Assembly: GCA_019420275.1 (NCBI GenBank)
Contig: JAHZHN010000015.1
Location: 1 to 43,816 of the forward strand
Direction of reading: 5' to 3'
Length of the DNA: 43,816 bases
Origin: Clostridiales bacterium
GTDB lineage: Bacteria; Bacillota; Clostridia; Lachnospirales; Lachnospiraceae
Shown in pieces: positions 1 through 7,298 of this stretch; positions within the stretch are counted from its first letter, which is position 1, and each line of letters opens with the position of its first letter. The notes under the pieces are model-generated. The model worked only from the letters and a program-made list of their open reading frames with translations. It ran no database searches and was not told the DNA's origin. The translations under genes and the position numbers were made by a program.

Positions 1-6
1 TGTTAT

Positions 7-35
7 ATTTTATCATCTCGAAGTTTGTTTGTCAA
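7..35 (-). promoter_or_regulatory. Minus-strand promoter P1 (leftmost of three tandem)
   Basis: On the minus strand a perfect TTGACA (30-35) is followed by a 17-base spacer and TAAAAT (7-12). The bases before the -35 box read AGTTC, exactly as in the next promoter. Transcription would leave the left edge of the window. Confidence 0.75.
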
Positions 36-55
36 GAACTTTTTTCAAGATTTTT

Positions 56-85
56 GTTGCTTCCTGATTTACTACCAGAAGCAAC
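56..85 (-). other. Hairpin at predicted 5' end of the P2 transcript
   Basis: Perfect 8-base arms GTTGCTTC (56-63) and GAAGCAAC (78-85) enclose a 14-base loop. The start site expected from promoter P2 falls at about 85, so the transcript would begin with this hairpin. No T-run follows it on the minus strand, so it is not an intrinsic terminator in that direction. Confidence 0.5.
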
Positions 86-91
86 TTTTAT

Positions 92-120
92 AATATATCA
101 TGTCTTGTTATCTTTGTCAA
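92..120 (-). promoter_or_regulatory. Minus-strand promoter P2 (middle of three tandem)
   Basis: On the minus strand a perfect TTGACA (115-120) is separated by 17 bases from TATATT (92-97). The flanking AGTTC before the -35 box is shared with P1, which suggests a duplicated promoter unit of the kind found before rRNA operons. Confidence 0.75.
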
Positions 121-203
121 GAACTTATTTGATTTTTTATTATGCTAAACACTCTCTGTTAGCAGATAATATAAAAATCATTTATGTCTTTTTCCAAAAG
201 ATT

Positions 204-242
204 CTGATGAATTCCGTCCGTTTATGTCGGTGCTTTCATCAG
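204..242 (-). other. Hairpin near predicted 5' end of the P3 transcript
   Basis: Arms CTGATGAA (204-211) and TTCATCAG (235-242) are perfectly complementary, with a smaller CCG/CGG pairing possible inside. It lies just downstream of the start site expected for P3 (about 247), the same arrangement as the P2 hairpin. No terminator-like T-run follows it on the minus strand. Confidence 0.45.
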
Positions 243-253
243 CGACGTTGTAT

Positions 254-282
254 ATAATATCACCCTTTTCTCTCTGTGTCAA
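254..282 (-). promoter_or_regulatory. Minus-strand promoter P3 (rightmost of three tandem)
   Basis: On the minus strand TTGACA (277-282), a 17-base spacer and TATTAT (254-259). With P1 and P2 this makes three strong promoters within 280 bases, all pointing off the left edge. No protein gene is evident in 1-336; the stretch appears to be a promoter and leader region. Confidence 0.7.
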
Positions 283-291
283 TCATTTTTT

Positions 292-320
292 TCTTTTTTT
301 TCATGATTTCTATGTATAAT
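292..320 (+). promoter_or_regulatory. Probable luxS promoter
   Basis: A perfect TATAAT lies at 315-320. The matching -35 position (292-297) is only T-rich and a poor match. It is the only plausible plus-strand promoter between the divergent P3 promoter and luxS. Confidence 0.45.
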
Positions 321-372
321 AAAAAAGAGTCATTTTTTGAACTTTACATTTATAGAAAGGAATCATATTATT

Positions 373-852
373 ATGGAAAAAATAGCGAGTTTCACAATTG
401 ATCATCTAAAGCTTTTACCGGGAGTTTATGTTTCCAGACAGGACTCTGTAGGAACAGAAACCCTGACTACTTTTGATCTGCGTATGACAGCGCCAAACCG
501 TGAACCGGTAATGAACACCGCTGAAATGCATGCAATCGAACATCTTGCCGCGACATTTTTAAGAAATGATCCAACATGGCAGGATAAAATTATTTATTTT
601 GGGCCGATGGGATGCCGTACTGGATTTTATCTTATCCTTTCAGGCGATTATACATCTTCCGATGTTCTTCCTCTTATTATAAGTACATTTGAATTTATTC
701 GCGATTTTGAAGGTGATATCCCTGGTGCATCTGCTCAAGACTGCGGTAATTATCAGGATATGAATCTTTCAATGGCAAAATATCTTGCCAATCGTTATCT
801 GAAAAATGCTTTATACTGCGCAGATAAAATTAATCTGAATTATCCGAAATGA
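373..852 (+). CDS. luxS: S-ribosylhomocysteine lyase LuxS
   Basis: LuxS cleaves S-ribosylhomocysteine to homocysteine and DPD, the precursor of autoinducer-2, in the cytoplasmic activated-methyl cycle. The 159-residue length is normal for the family. The metal-binding pattern is visible: H53 and H57 in HAIEHLAATFLRN, and C124 in the DCGNY segment. The catalytic Cys is C81 in PMGCRTGFY. An in-frame ATG at 337 would add 12 residues, but the start at 373 is preferred because an AGAAAGGA ribosome site sits about 11 bases before it and the protein then begins at the usual family N-terminus. It is transcribed away from the three minus-strand promoters and is followed after 48 bases by a small Cys-rich gene. 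The Pfs nucleosidase partner is not adjacent. Identification is secure from the motifs. Confidence 0.96.
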   Translation: MEKIASFTIDHLKLLPGVYVSRQDSVGTETLTTFDLRMTAPNREPVMNTAEMHAIEHLAATFLRNDPTWQDKIIYFGPMGCRTGFYLILSGDYTSSDVLPLIISTFEFIRDFEGDIPGASAQDCGNYQDMNLSMAKYLANRYLKNALYCADKINLNYPK

Positions 853-900
853 TTTTGTTCATAATATAAAGGTACTAATTATCAAAGGAGGCTTTATATT

Positions 901-1101
901 ATGAAAAATCAAAATCAGGTCTATCGTCAGGTGGCAGAAGAATGTGCTGAATACTGTCCTTGCGGATGCGATCACTCCGTAAAAAATGTAAGCACAGGAG
1001 ATGACGCAAAATCCCCTAGCTGTCTGAACTGTAAACATTTTTCTTCTTCCAGCCAGCACTGCAATCTGGATTTATATGACCAAATCGTAACAAAACTTTA
1101 A
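901..1101 (+). CDS. Small Cys-rich protein, possible metal or Fe-S binding
   Basis: A 66-residue protein with an excellent AAAGGAGG ribosome site ending about 10 bases before the ATG and an intrinsic terminator right after the stop, so it is very likely a real gene. It has two Cys groups: an N-terminal run with CAEYCPCGCD (residues 15-24) and a C-terminal CLNCKHF...HC motif (about 41-54). The second resembles the CxxCxxF...C knuckles of small zinc or Fe-S proteins. There is no signal peptide or membrane segment. It lies downstream of luxS and may be cotranscribed with it. I do not recognise a named family; metal binding is an inference from the Cys spacing alone. Confidence 0.8.
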   Translation: MKNQNQVYRQVAEECAEYCPCGCDHSVKNVSTGDDAKSPSCLNCKHFSSSSQHCNLDLYDQIVTKL

Positions 1102-1104
1102 TGG

Positions 1105-1131
1105 AAAAAGGAGTCCTAAGGGCTCCTTTTT
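1105..1131 (+). terminator. Intrinsic terminator after luxS and the Cys-rich gene
   Basis: Nine-base arms AAAAAGGAG (1105-1113) and CTCCTTTTT (1123-1131) with a 9-base loop; the right arm supplies the T-run. It starts 3 bases after the stop codon at 1101. Confidence 0.8.
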
Positions 1132-1197
1132 CATGTTTAAAATTTATTCTTTTCTCTTTTTTATAACAAAAACTTTTCAATAAGTCCAAAAATATAC

Positions 1198-1228
1198 TTG
1201 AAATATTTTTTTTTAGGATTAAGATAAT
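1198..1228 (+). promoter_or_regulatory. Possible promoter of the permease gene
   Basis: TTGAAA at 1198-1203 followed by TAAGAT (1220-1225, spacer 16) or GATAAT (1223-1228, spacer 19). Neither pairing is ideal, but the preceding gene is closed by a terminator, so a promoter must lie in 1132-1250. Confidence 0.4.
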
Positions 1229-1258
1229 TTATGACAAACGATTTAGGAGGATAGAAAA

Positions 1259-2527
1259 ATGTCACTTCAACAAATTATTGCTATCGTCATTTTCCTTTGT
1301 ACGATCTCTGCAATCATTACAGGGAAAATCCACAATACGGTAGCTGCAATAACAGGTGCAATACTGCTTGTTTTAACCCACATCCTTACTATTGAAGAAT
1401 GCGTCGAAGCTGTCGATGTGGACACAATCTGTATTCTGGTAGGCATGATGCTGACGGTTGCGGTCATAAAAAACTCAGGTATTTTTGAATACATAGCAAT
1501 CAAGGCCGCAAAACTGGCAAAGGGGCGTCCCTGGCCGATTATGGTAATCTTTATTATCATAACCGCAGTACTTTCAGGAATGTTGGATAACGTAACGACC
1601 GTGCTTCTTGTTGGTCCAATGACATTGGCCATTACAAATATTTTAAGGGTCGATCCTGTTCCATATATCATTTCTCAGATTATAGCATCCAATATCGGCG
1701 GAACTGCTACTTTAATCGGTGATCCGCCCAATATTATGATCGGAAGCGCAGCAAATCTGGGATTTGTAGACTTTATCTTAAATACAGGTTTTGCCGTCAT
1801 ATTCGTCGTTATCGCTATATTGATCTGTTTCTATTTCATATATGGCAGAAAATTATTTGTCACCGATGAAGCAATTGAAAAAATCATGAAACTAGATGAA
1901 AAGAAAGCTATCAAAAATCGTCGGCTTATGCACGAAAGCGTTGCTGCGATCATCATCATTGCCGTGTGCTTTATTTTCCATGATCAATTGGGAGTGGAAT
2001 CTGCTACAATCGCAATTGCCGCTGCATGTGTCATGCTTTTAATCGGAAAACAAAATCCAGAAGAAATCATCTTAAGCGTAGAATGGCCCACTATTCTCTT
2101 TTTCATTGGACTTTTTATCGTCGTCGGCGGTGTTAAAAAAGTGGGCGTCATTACAATGCTGGCAAATGGATTAATTGCTGTTACAGACGGAAATGTTATC
2201 CTTACGATGCTTATCATTTTATGGGTATCCGCAGTTGTATCTTCTTTCCTGGACAATATCCCATTTGTGGCAACTTTAATTCCTTTGATTCTGTCCATGC
2301 AGTCTCAAGGAATGGATGTTGCTCCAATCTGGTGGGCATTATCCCTCGGTGCATGCCTTGGAGGAAATGGTACATTGATTGGCGCTTCCGCAAATGTTGT
2401 CTTATCGGGAATCAGCAAAAACAATGGACACCCGATTACTTTTGGGCAATATTTCAAAATTGGCTTTCCAATGATGATCTTATCCATTGCGGTATGTACT
2501 GTATTTTTATTAATTCGTTTTGCATAA
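1259..2527 (+). CDS. ArsB/NhaD-type (ion transporter superfamily) membrane permease
   Basis: A 422-residue polytopic membrane protein with about 11-12 hydrophobic segments. The two inverted-repeat signatures of the ion transporter superfamily are visible: SNIGGTATLIGDPPN in the first half and CLGGNGTLIGASANVV in the second. Charged loops occur around residues 200-225. The family includes ArsB (arsenite), NhaD (sodium/proton) and SLC13/P-protein carriers, and the sequence alone does not fix the substrate. No arsR or arsC neighbour is present, which argues against an arsenic operon, so an anion or Na+/H+ role is equally likely. A TTAGGAGG ribosome site lies just before the ATG. The next gene begins 33 bases after its stop and may be cotranscribed. 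Confidence 0.88.
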   Translation: MSLQQIIAIVIFLCTISAIITGKIHNTVAAITGAILLVLTHILTIEECVEAVDVDTICILVGMMLTVAVIKNSGIFEYIAIKAAKLAKGRPWPIMVIFIIITAVLSGMLDNVTTVLLVGPMTLAITNILRVDPVPYIISQIIASNIGGTATLIGDPPNIMIGSAANLGFVDFILNTGFAVIFVVIAILICFYFIYGRKLFVTDEAIEKIMKLDEKKAIKNRRLMHESVAAIIIIAVCFIFHDQLGVESATIAIAAACVMLLIGKQNPEEIILSVEWPTILFFIGLFIVVGGVKKVGVITMLANGLIAVTDGNVILTMLIILWVSAVVSSFLDNIPFVATLIPLILSMQSQGMDVAPIWWALSLGACLGGNGTLIGASANVVLSGISKNNGHPITFGQYFKIGFPMMILSIAVCTVFLLIRFA

Positions 2528-2560
2528 CAAACTAAATTGAAAAGAAAGGGGATTGATTTT

Positions 2561-3040
2561 ATGAATCAAAACACGGTAACCGGAGACTATATCAATATCA
2601 ATCTGCGTCAGCTGGGTGCCTGCTCAATTAAGGAATTTAACAGTATGATGCATATAGCTGAATTTGATCTGGGAGATGGACTAATCGTTTCTTATGTATT
2701 TAATATTACGAGACATAACAAATATTTTCTTCAAAGAGTTCAGCCTTATGCAATGATTCACGGAAAATTTGCCAGCGATCAGGAAATCATTGATTTTATT
2801 ACAGAAGATTTGAATCGTTTTAGAAACGCCAAAAACAGTCATAACTTTGATACATTCCTTTTAATTTCTCATCTGGGGCACCATGTAACAGAAAATATTG
2901 AAAAACTGTTTCTTAATTACAACGTAGATTCACAGCATTTGGAAAATATCCAGGATGAACTGGAAAATTCTCTCCGGCACATCCTTTCTCTCTTTGAGAA
3001 TTCCCAAAAAATTGAATTGGAAAACATAAAAAAACAGTAA
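2561..3040 (+). CDS. Unknown 159-residue protein
   Basis: A soluble, mixed alpha/beta-looking protein with no signal peptide or membrane segment. The start at 2561 is chosen over an in-frame ATG at 2537 because AAAGAAAGGGG sits about 9 bases upstream of it. The N-terminal two thirds look like a compact domain (residues 1-105) and the C-terminal 45 residues are strongly helical and charged, possibly a coiled coil. It follows the permease by 33 bases on the same strand and faces the khpA operon tail to tail across a shared terminator. I recognise no motif, and no function is proposed. Confidence 0.75.
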   Translation: MNQNTVTGDYININLRQLGACSIKEFNSMMHIAEFDLGDGLIVSYVFNITRHNKYFLQRVQPYAMIHGKFASDQEIIDFITEDLNRFRNAKNSHNFDTFLLISHLGHHVTENIEKLFLNYNVDSQHLENIQDELENSLRHILSLFENSQKIELENIKKQ

Positions 3041-3045
3041 AAGAA

Positions 3046-3082
3046 ATCCCATACATGGCCTATCCTGTGTCATGTATGGGAT
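3046..3082. terminator. Bidirectional intrinsic terminator
   Basis: Perfect 12-base arms ATCCCATACATG (3046-3057) and CATGTATGGGAT (3071-3082). T-rich sequence follows on the plus strand (TATTTTCTT) and on the minus strand (TTCTTTTAC). It separates the convergent unknown gene (ends 3040) and khpA (ends 3091). Confidence 0.85.
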
Positions 3083-3090
3083 ATTTTCTT

Positions 3091-3318
3091 CTACTGAATG
3101 TCTACGACAATTTTCTTGTCACCTTTGTCAACCGAAGCCTTTACCACAGTACGAATCGCTTTTGCGATACGTCCCTGTTTTCCAATGACTTTCCCCATAT
3201 CGCCTTCTGCGACATGCAATTCCAATACAACAGCATCTGCTGTTTCTTTTTCTGTCACCGTTACTTTATCCGGCTGATCAACGAGGGCCTTTGCAATCAC
3301 TTCCAATAAATGTTTCAT
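3091..3318 (-). CDS. khpA: KH-domain RNA-binding protein KhpA
   Basis: A 75-residue single type II KH domain. The GxxG RNA-binding loop is GKQG at residues 46-49 inside VIGKQGRIAKAIR. The family binds small RNAs and mRNAs, pairs with KhpB/Jag and affects cell elongation and division in other Firmicutes. It starts 13 bases after rpsP with a GGAGG ribosome site and ends the ylxM-ffh-rpsP-khpA transcription unit. A bidirectional terminator follows immediately, so rimM, trmD and rplS, which commonly come next in Firmicutes, are absent here. Confidence 0.93.
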   Translation of the reverse strand: MKHLLEVIAKALVDQPDKVTVTEKETADAVVLELHVAEGDMGKVIGKQGRIAKAIRTVVKASVDKGDKKIVVDIQ

Positions 3319-3331
3319 GCGCGCCTCCTAA

Positions 3332-3577
3332 CTATTTTTCGATTCCTGCAGCTTTCAGCAGTTTTGCAACTGTATCTGTTGGCTGAGCGCCTGTAGATAA
3401 CCATTTTTTTGCTGCTTCTTCATCGAATTTGATTACGCTAGGATCCTGATTTGGATCATAAGTACCGATTTCTTCGATGAATTTTCCATCTCTAGGAGAT
3501 CTTGAATCTGCAACAACAACTCTATAAAAAGGAGCTTTCTTCTGTCCCATTCTCTTTAATCTCATTTTTACTGCCAT
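3332..3577 (-). CDS. rpsP: 30S ribosomal protein S16
   Basis: An 81-residue S16 beginning MAVKMRLKRMGQKK, with the family's PFYRVVVADSRSPRDGKFIEE block at about residues 14-34. The start at 3577 rather than 3592 is set by a GGAGG ribosome site seven bases upstream. S16 binds 16S rRNA early in 30S assembly. It lies between ffh (45 bases upstream) and khpA in a conserved translation and secretion operon. Confidence 0.97.
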   Translation of the reverse strand: MAVKMRLKRMGQKKAPFYRVVVADSRSPRDGKFIEEIGTYDPNQDPSVIKFDEEAAKKWLSTGAQPTDTVAKLLKAAGIEK

Positions 3578-3622
3578 TTGTTTCACCTCCATTAATAAAA
3601 TATTAGCATTATATATTAAGGC

Positions 3623-4963
3623 TTAAAAAGGTAATCGAAAACCACCTTTTTTTCCACCTCTGCCACCTAACATACCAGACATCTGCTTCATCATCTGTTT
3701 CTGGTTCTGAACCTGCTTGCACAGTCGATTTACTTCCGCAATCGGAACTCCTGCTCCTGCCGCAATTCTCCGCTTTCTGGAGCCATTGATGATCTTTGGA
3801 TTGGCTCTTTCTTCTTTCGTCATGGAATAGATGATAGCTGCTGTCTTATCCATCATACTGTCATCAATATCAATTCCCTGAAGCTTACTGCCCATTCCTG
3901 GAATCATAGATAATAGACTGGATAAGCCACCCATCTTTTTCATCTGTTCCATCTGTTCCAGGAAATCATTAAAATCAAAAGATGCTTTCTTCATCTTTTC
4001 TGTCATCTTCAGAGCCTGTTCCTCATCAATCGCTGATTCTGCTTTCTCAATCAGGGAAAGCACATCGCCCATACCAAGGATTCTGCTTGTCATTCGGTCT
4101 GGATAGAACTGCTGCAAATCTTCCAGTTTTTCTCCCATACCGACATAAAGAATCGGTTTCCCCGTTACTGCCCGAATGGAAAGAGCTGCACCGCCTCTTG
4201 TATCACCATCCAGCTTCGTAACGATAATTCCGTCAATTGCTACTTTATCATTAAACTCTTTTGCAACGTTAACTGCATCCTGTCCTGTCATAGCATCAAC
4301 AACAAGAACCGTCTGGTAAACATCTACATTTTGTTTGATTGCTACCAATTCTCCCATCATGTCTTCATCAATATGAAGACGGCCTGCTGTATCCAGAATC
4401 ACAATATTATTGCCATTTTTCTGAGCATGCTCTACTGATGCTTTTGCAATATCCACCGGACTTTGCTTATCACCCATGGTAAAAACAGGAACGCCTACTT
4501 TTTCTCCATTAACCTGGAGCTGCTTAATCGCTGCCGGACGATACACGTCACAGGCAACCAAAAGAGGACGTTTCCCTTTTTTCTTATACTGACCTGCGAG
4601 CTTGGCACAGGTAGTCGTTTTTCCTGCACCTTGGAGACCCGCCATCATAATAATGGTAATCTCATTTCCAGGACGCAGAGCAATCTCTGTCATTGTAGAT
4701 CCCATGAGAGTTTCCATCTCTTCTTTTACGATCTTGATTACCATCTGTCCCGGATTCAGTCCATTTAACACGTCCTGTCCGATTGCTCTTTCCTGTACAG
4801 TTTTTATAAAGGATTTCACGACTTTAAAGTTAACATCTGCTTCCAGTAAAGCTCTCTTAACCTCTTTCATCGCCGCTTTTACATCTGCCTCTGTCAGTCT
4901 TCCCTTGCTTCTTAAATTTTTAAATACATTCTGAAGTTTTTCGGATAAACTCTCAAATGCCAT
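3623..4963 (-). CDS. ffh: Signal recognition particle GTPase Ffh
   Basis: A 446-residue SRP54-type protein that, with 4.5S/scRNA, delivers nascent membrane and secreted proteins to FtsY. The helical N domain (residues 1-90) is followed by the G domain with P-loop GLQGAGKTTTCAKLA (about 109-123), DTAGRL and TKLDGDTRGGAA. The Met-rich M domain runs from about 330 to the end and finishes GGRGGKKGGFRLPF. A GAGGTG ribosome site precedes the start. It follows ylxM by 13 bases, the usual pairing, and precedes rpsP. Confidence 0.97.
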   Translation of the reverse strand: MAFESLSEKLQNVFKNLRSKGRLTEADVKAAMKEVKRALLEADVNFKVVKSFIKTVQERAIGQDVLNGLNPGQMVIKIVKEEMETLMGSTMTEIALRPGNEITIIMMAGLQGAGKTTTCAKLAGQYKKKGKRPLLVACDVYRPAAIKQLQVNGEKVGVPVFTMGDKQSPVDIAKASVEHAQKNGNNIVILDTAGRLHIDEDMMGELVAIKQNVDVYQTVLVVDAMTGQDAVNVAKEFNDKVAIDGIIVTKLDGDTRGGAALSIRAVTGKPILYVGMGEKLEDLQQFYPDRMTSRILGMGDVLSLIEKAESAIDEEQALKMTEKMKKASFDFNDFLEQMEQMKKMGGLSSLLSMIPGMGSKLQGIDIDDSMMDKTAAIIYSMTKEERANPKIINGSRKRRIAAGAGVPIAEVNRLCKQVQNQKQMMKQMSGMLGGRGGKKGGFRLPF

Positions 4964-4976
4964 CGTATCACCTCAT

Positions 4977-5330
4977 TTATAAATCTTCCAAAATTCCATT
5001 GGAAACACATTCAATCTGTCTGATATCATTCTTCATCTGTTCTTTGTCCTCATGAAGAATCTTCTGTGATAAAGTATGGATCTCCTTCACCTTCTCCTTG
5101 GTCTTTAAAAACTTATGGACCAGCTGAAGACGTTCCTCATAGCCTTCAAGAATTTTATTGCACCGACGGATCATATCATACGCTGCCTGTCTCGTAATTC
5201 CATAATCAGCTGCTATCTCACTAGGAGTCATATCATTGAGAATATGCTCCCCATAAATCTCTTTCTGATGTTCCGTCAGCAATTCTCCATAAAAATCATA
5301 CAATAAATTCTGCTCGACGATTCGCTCCAT
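4977..5330 (-). CDS. ylxM: YlxM-family SRP-associated DNA-binding-like protein
   Basis: A 117-residue protein with a sigma-70 region 4-like helix-turn-helix: MTPSEIAADYGITRQAAYDMIRR (about residues 35-57) is a canonical recognition helix pair. The N-terminal LLYDFYGELLTEHQKEIY pattern is characteristic of YlxM. It is the first gene of the ffh operon, with a consensus-like promoter just upstream and a GGAGG ribosome site. Studies of streptococcal YlxM link it to SRP assembly; whether it acts on DNA here cannot be told. Confidence 0.93.
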   Translation of the reverse strand: MERIVEQNLLYDFYGELLTEHQKEIYGEHILNDMTPSEIAADYGITRQAAYDMIRRCNKILEGYEERLQLVHKFLKTKEKVKEIHTLSQKILHEDKEQMKNDIRQIECVSNGILEDL

Positions 5331-5369
5331 TGAATCCTCCTGTAAAGCGTTTTTCCTTTACCACGTGTT

Positions 5370-5398
5370 AGTTTACCTAATTTCTCTCTTATTGTCAA
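5370..5398 (-). promoter_or_regulatory. Promoter of the ylxM-ffh-rpsP-khpA operon
   Basis: On the minus strand, perfect TTGACA (5393-5398), a 17-base spacer and TAAACT (5370-5375), about 40 bases before the ylxM start. Confidence 0.75.
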
Positions 5399-5450
5399 GT
5401 ATTTTTACTTGCACAATTTCACTTTTCTTCTGCTTCTTATAGATTTTCCC

Positions 5451-5478
5451 TTGCAAAAGTCTCATTTTTCTGTAAAAT
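5451..5478 (+). promoter_or_regulatory. Promoter of the YkpA-like ABC-F gene
   Basis: TTGCAA (5451-5456), 16-base spacer, TAAAAT (5473-5478). It is divergent from the ylxM promoter in the 201-base gap 5331-5531. Confidence 0.6.
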
Positions 5479-5531
5479 GGAAAGGTGTGACACTATAAAA
5501 TACTAATTAATATAGAAAGGTTTAATCACGT

Positions 5532-7157
5532 ATGATACAAGCAAATAATGTAACTCTGCGTTTGGGTAAGCGTGCTTTGTTCGAAGATGTTAATATTAAA
5601 TTCACAGAGGGAAACTGTTACGGACTGATCGGTGCCAATGGTGCCGGAAAATCTACTTTCCTGAAAATTCTTTCTGGAGAACTTGAACCTTCTAAAGGCG
5701 ATGTCTCCATAACACCAGGACAGCGCCTCTCCGTATTAAAGCAGGATCATTATCAGTATGATGATTTTATTGTGCTGGACACTGTTATGATGGGCAATCA
5801 GCGTCTCTACGAAATCATGCAAGAAAAAAACGCGATTTATGCCAAAGAAGATTTTACTGATGAAGACGGAATCCGTGCCAGTGAACTGGAAGCTGAGTTT
5901 GCTGATATGAACGGATGGGAAGCCGAATCCGATGCCGCTACCTTATTAAATGGTCTGGGCATTTCCAATGACTTTCATTATATGAAGATGAAAGATTTGA
6001 ATGGTTCTCAAAAAGTCAAAGTTCTTTTGGCTCAGGCTCTGTTCGGAAATCCGGATATCCTTCTTCTGGACGAACCAACGAACCATTTGGACTTAGATGC
6101 CATCTACTGGCTGGAAGAATTTTTGATTAATTTTGACAATACAGTTATTGTTGTATCCCATGACCGTTATTTCCTGAATAAAGTCTGTACTCACATTGCT
6201 GATATTGATTATGCCAAGATTCAGCTGTTTTCCGGAAACTATGATTTCTGGTATGAGTCCAGCCAGCTTCTGACTCGTCAGATGAAAGAATCTAATAAGA
6301 AAAAAGAGGAAAAGATCAAGGAACTTCAGGATTTTATTGCCAGATTCAGTGCCAATGCTTCAAAATCCAAACAGGCGACCTCAAGAAAGAAGGCCCTGGA
6401 TAAAATCCAGCTGGATGAATTGAAACCTTCCAGCAGAAAATATCCTTATATTAATTTCAAGCCTAACCGTGAAATTGGAAATGATGCTCTTATAGTCGAA
6501 CATCTTTCAAAAACCATCGACGGGGTCAAAGTTCTAGACGATATTTCTTTTTTAATGAAACCTACAGACAAAATTGCTTTTGTAGGTCCCAATACACAGG
6601 CCACGACTACTTTATTTAAAATCCTTTCCGGTGAAATGGAACCAGATGAGGGAACCTACAAATGGGGCGTTACCACAACACAGTCTTATTTTCCAAAAGA
6701 CAACACAAAAGATTTCAGTCAGGATGAAACAATTGTCGAATGGCTGACACAGTATTCTGATGATAAAGACGCAACCTATGTTCGCGGATTCCTTGGCCGT
6801 ATGCTCTTTTCCGGTGATGACGCACTGAAAAAAGTCGGCGTCTTGTCAGGAGGAGAAAAAGTACGCTGCATGCTTTCAAAACTGATGATCAGCGGTGCTA
6901 ACATATTGATTCTGGATGAACCAACCAACCATCTGGATATGGAATCCATTACTGCATTAAATGAAGCTTTAAAAGATTTCAGCGGCGCCATGCTGTTTAC
7001 CTCTCAGGATCATCAGTTTGTTCAAACTACTGCAAACCGCATTATGGAAATTACAAAAAACGGATTGATTGACAAAGAATGCACTTACGATGAATATCTT
7101 GAGAACAATGCTGATGCAAGAAAACGCCAGATTGTAGAAATTTCAGAAGAAGATTAG
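5532..7157 (+). CDS. YkpA/YbiT-like ABC-F ATPase with a degenerate second ATP site
   Basis: A 541-residue soluble twin-cassette ABC-F protein of the ribosome-associated translation-factor class. NBD1 has an intact Walker A (GANGAGKST, K40), Walker B (ILLLDEPTNHLD) and H-loop (VVSHDRYF), but its signature reads LNGSQ (156-160). A charged linker spans about 250-310 (NKKKEEKIKELQDFIARF). NBD2 has a good signature (LSGGE) and Walker B, but its Walker A is GPNTQATTT with Thr358 where Lys is expected, and its H-loop is SQDHQF with Gln492 for His. The site made of NBD2 Walker A plus NBD1 signature is therefore degenerate. From memory, Bacillus YkpA also lacks that Lys, so part of this is probably a family trait. 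It is monocistronic, with its own promoter and terminator. The target, whether ribosome or a stress role, is not shown by sequence. Confidence 0.92.
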   Translation: MIQANNVTLRLGKRALFEDVNIKFTEGNCYGLIGANGAGKSTFLKILSGELEPSKGDVSITPGQRLSVLKQDHYQYDDFIVLDTVMMGNQRLYEIMQEKNAIYAKEDFTDEDGIRASELEAEFADMNGWEAESDAATLLNGLGISNDFHYMKMKDLNGSQKVKVLLAQALFGNPDILLLDEPTNHLDLDAIYWLEEFLINFDNTVIVVSHDRYFLNKVCTHIADIDYAKIQLFSGNYDFWYESSQLLTRQMKESNKKKEEKIKELQDFIARFSANASKSKQATSRKKALDKIQLDELKPSSRKYPYINFKPNREIGNDALIVEHLSKTIDGVKVLDDISFLMKPTDKIAFVGPNTQATTTLFKILSGEMEPDEGTYKWGVTTTQSYFPKDNTKDFSQDETIVEWLTQYSDDKDATYVRGFLGRMLFSGDDALKKVGVLSGGEKVRCMLSKLMISGANILILDEPTNHLDMESITALNEALKDFSGAMLFTSQDHQFVQTTANRIMEITKNGLIDKECTYDEYLENNADARKRQIVEISEED

Positions 7158-7173
7158 AACGATTATTTTTACT

Positions 7174-7237
7174 AAAGCCGAAGATCATTTTTGGGGATTC
7201 ACAGCAATATGCCAAAAAACTGATCTCCGGCTTTTTT
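7174..7237 (+). terminator. Intrinsic terminator of the YkpA-like gene
   Basis: AAAGCCG-A-AGATCA (7174-7187) pairs with TGATCT-C-CGGCTTT (7221-7234), interrupted by one mismatch, and a run of T ends at 7237. It begins 17 bases after the stop codon. Confidence 0.75.
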
Positions 7238-7240
7238 ACA

Positions 7241-7281
7241 AAGAAAAAGCCAGAAACAAGAATATCTCCTGTTTCTGGCTT
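7241..7281 (-). terminator. Intrinsic terminator of the phospholipase C-like gene
   Basis: Perfect 12-base arms at 7247-7258 and 7270-7281. On the minus strand the hairpin is followed by CTTTTTCTTTG. It lies 17 bases past the stop of the 7299-7892 gene. Confidence 0.8.
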
Positions 7282-7298
7282 ATATTATTCAGACAATC

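Noticed and set aside
204..247. CTGATGAAA on the minus strand, reminiscent of a hammerhead ribozyme core
   Set aside because: The stretch is simply one arm of a perfect hairpin; the GAAA partner and three-stem junction are absent.
54..257. 67-codon open frame on the plus strand at the left edge
   Set aside because: It overlaps three minus-strand promoters and two hairpins, has no ribosome site and encodes a low-complexity hydrophobic peptide.
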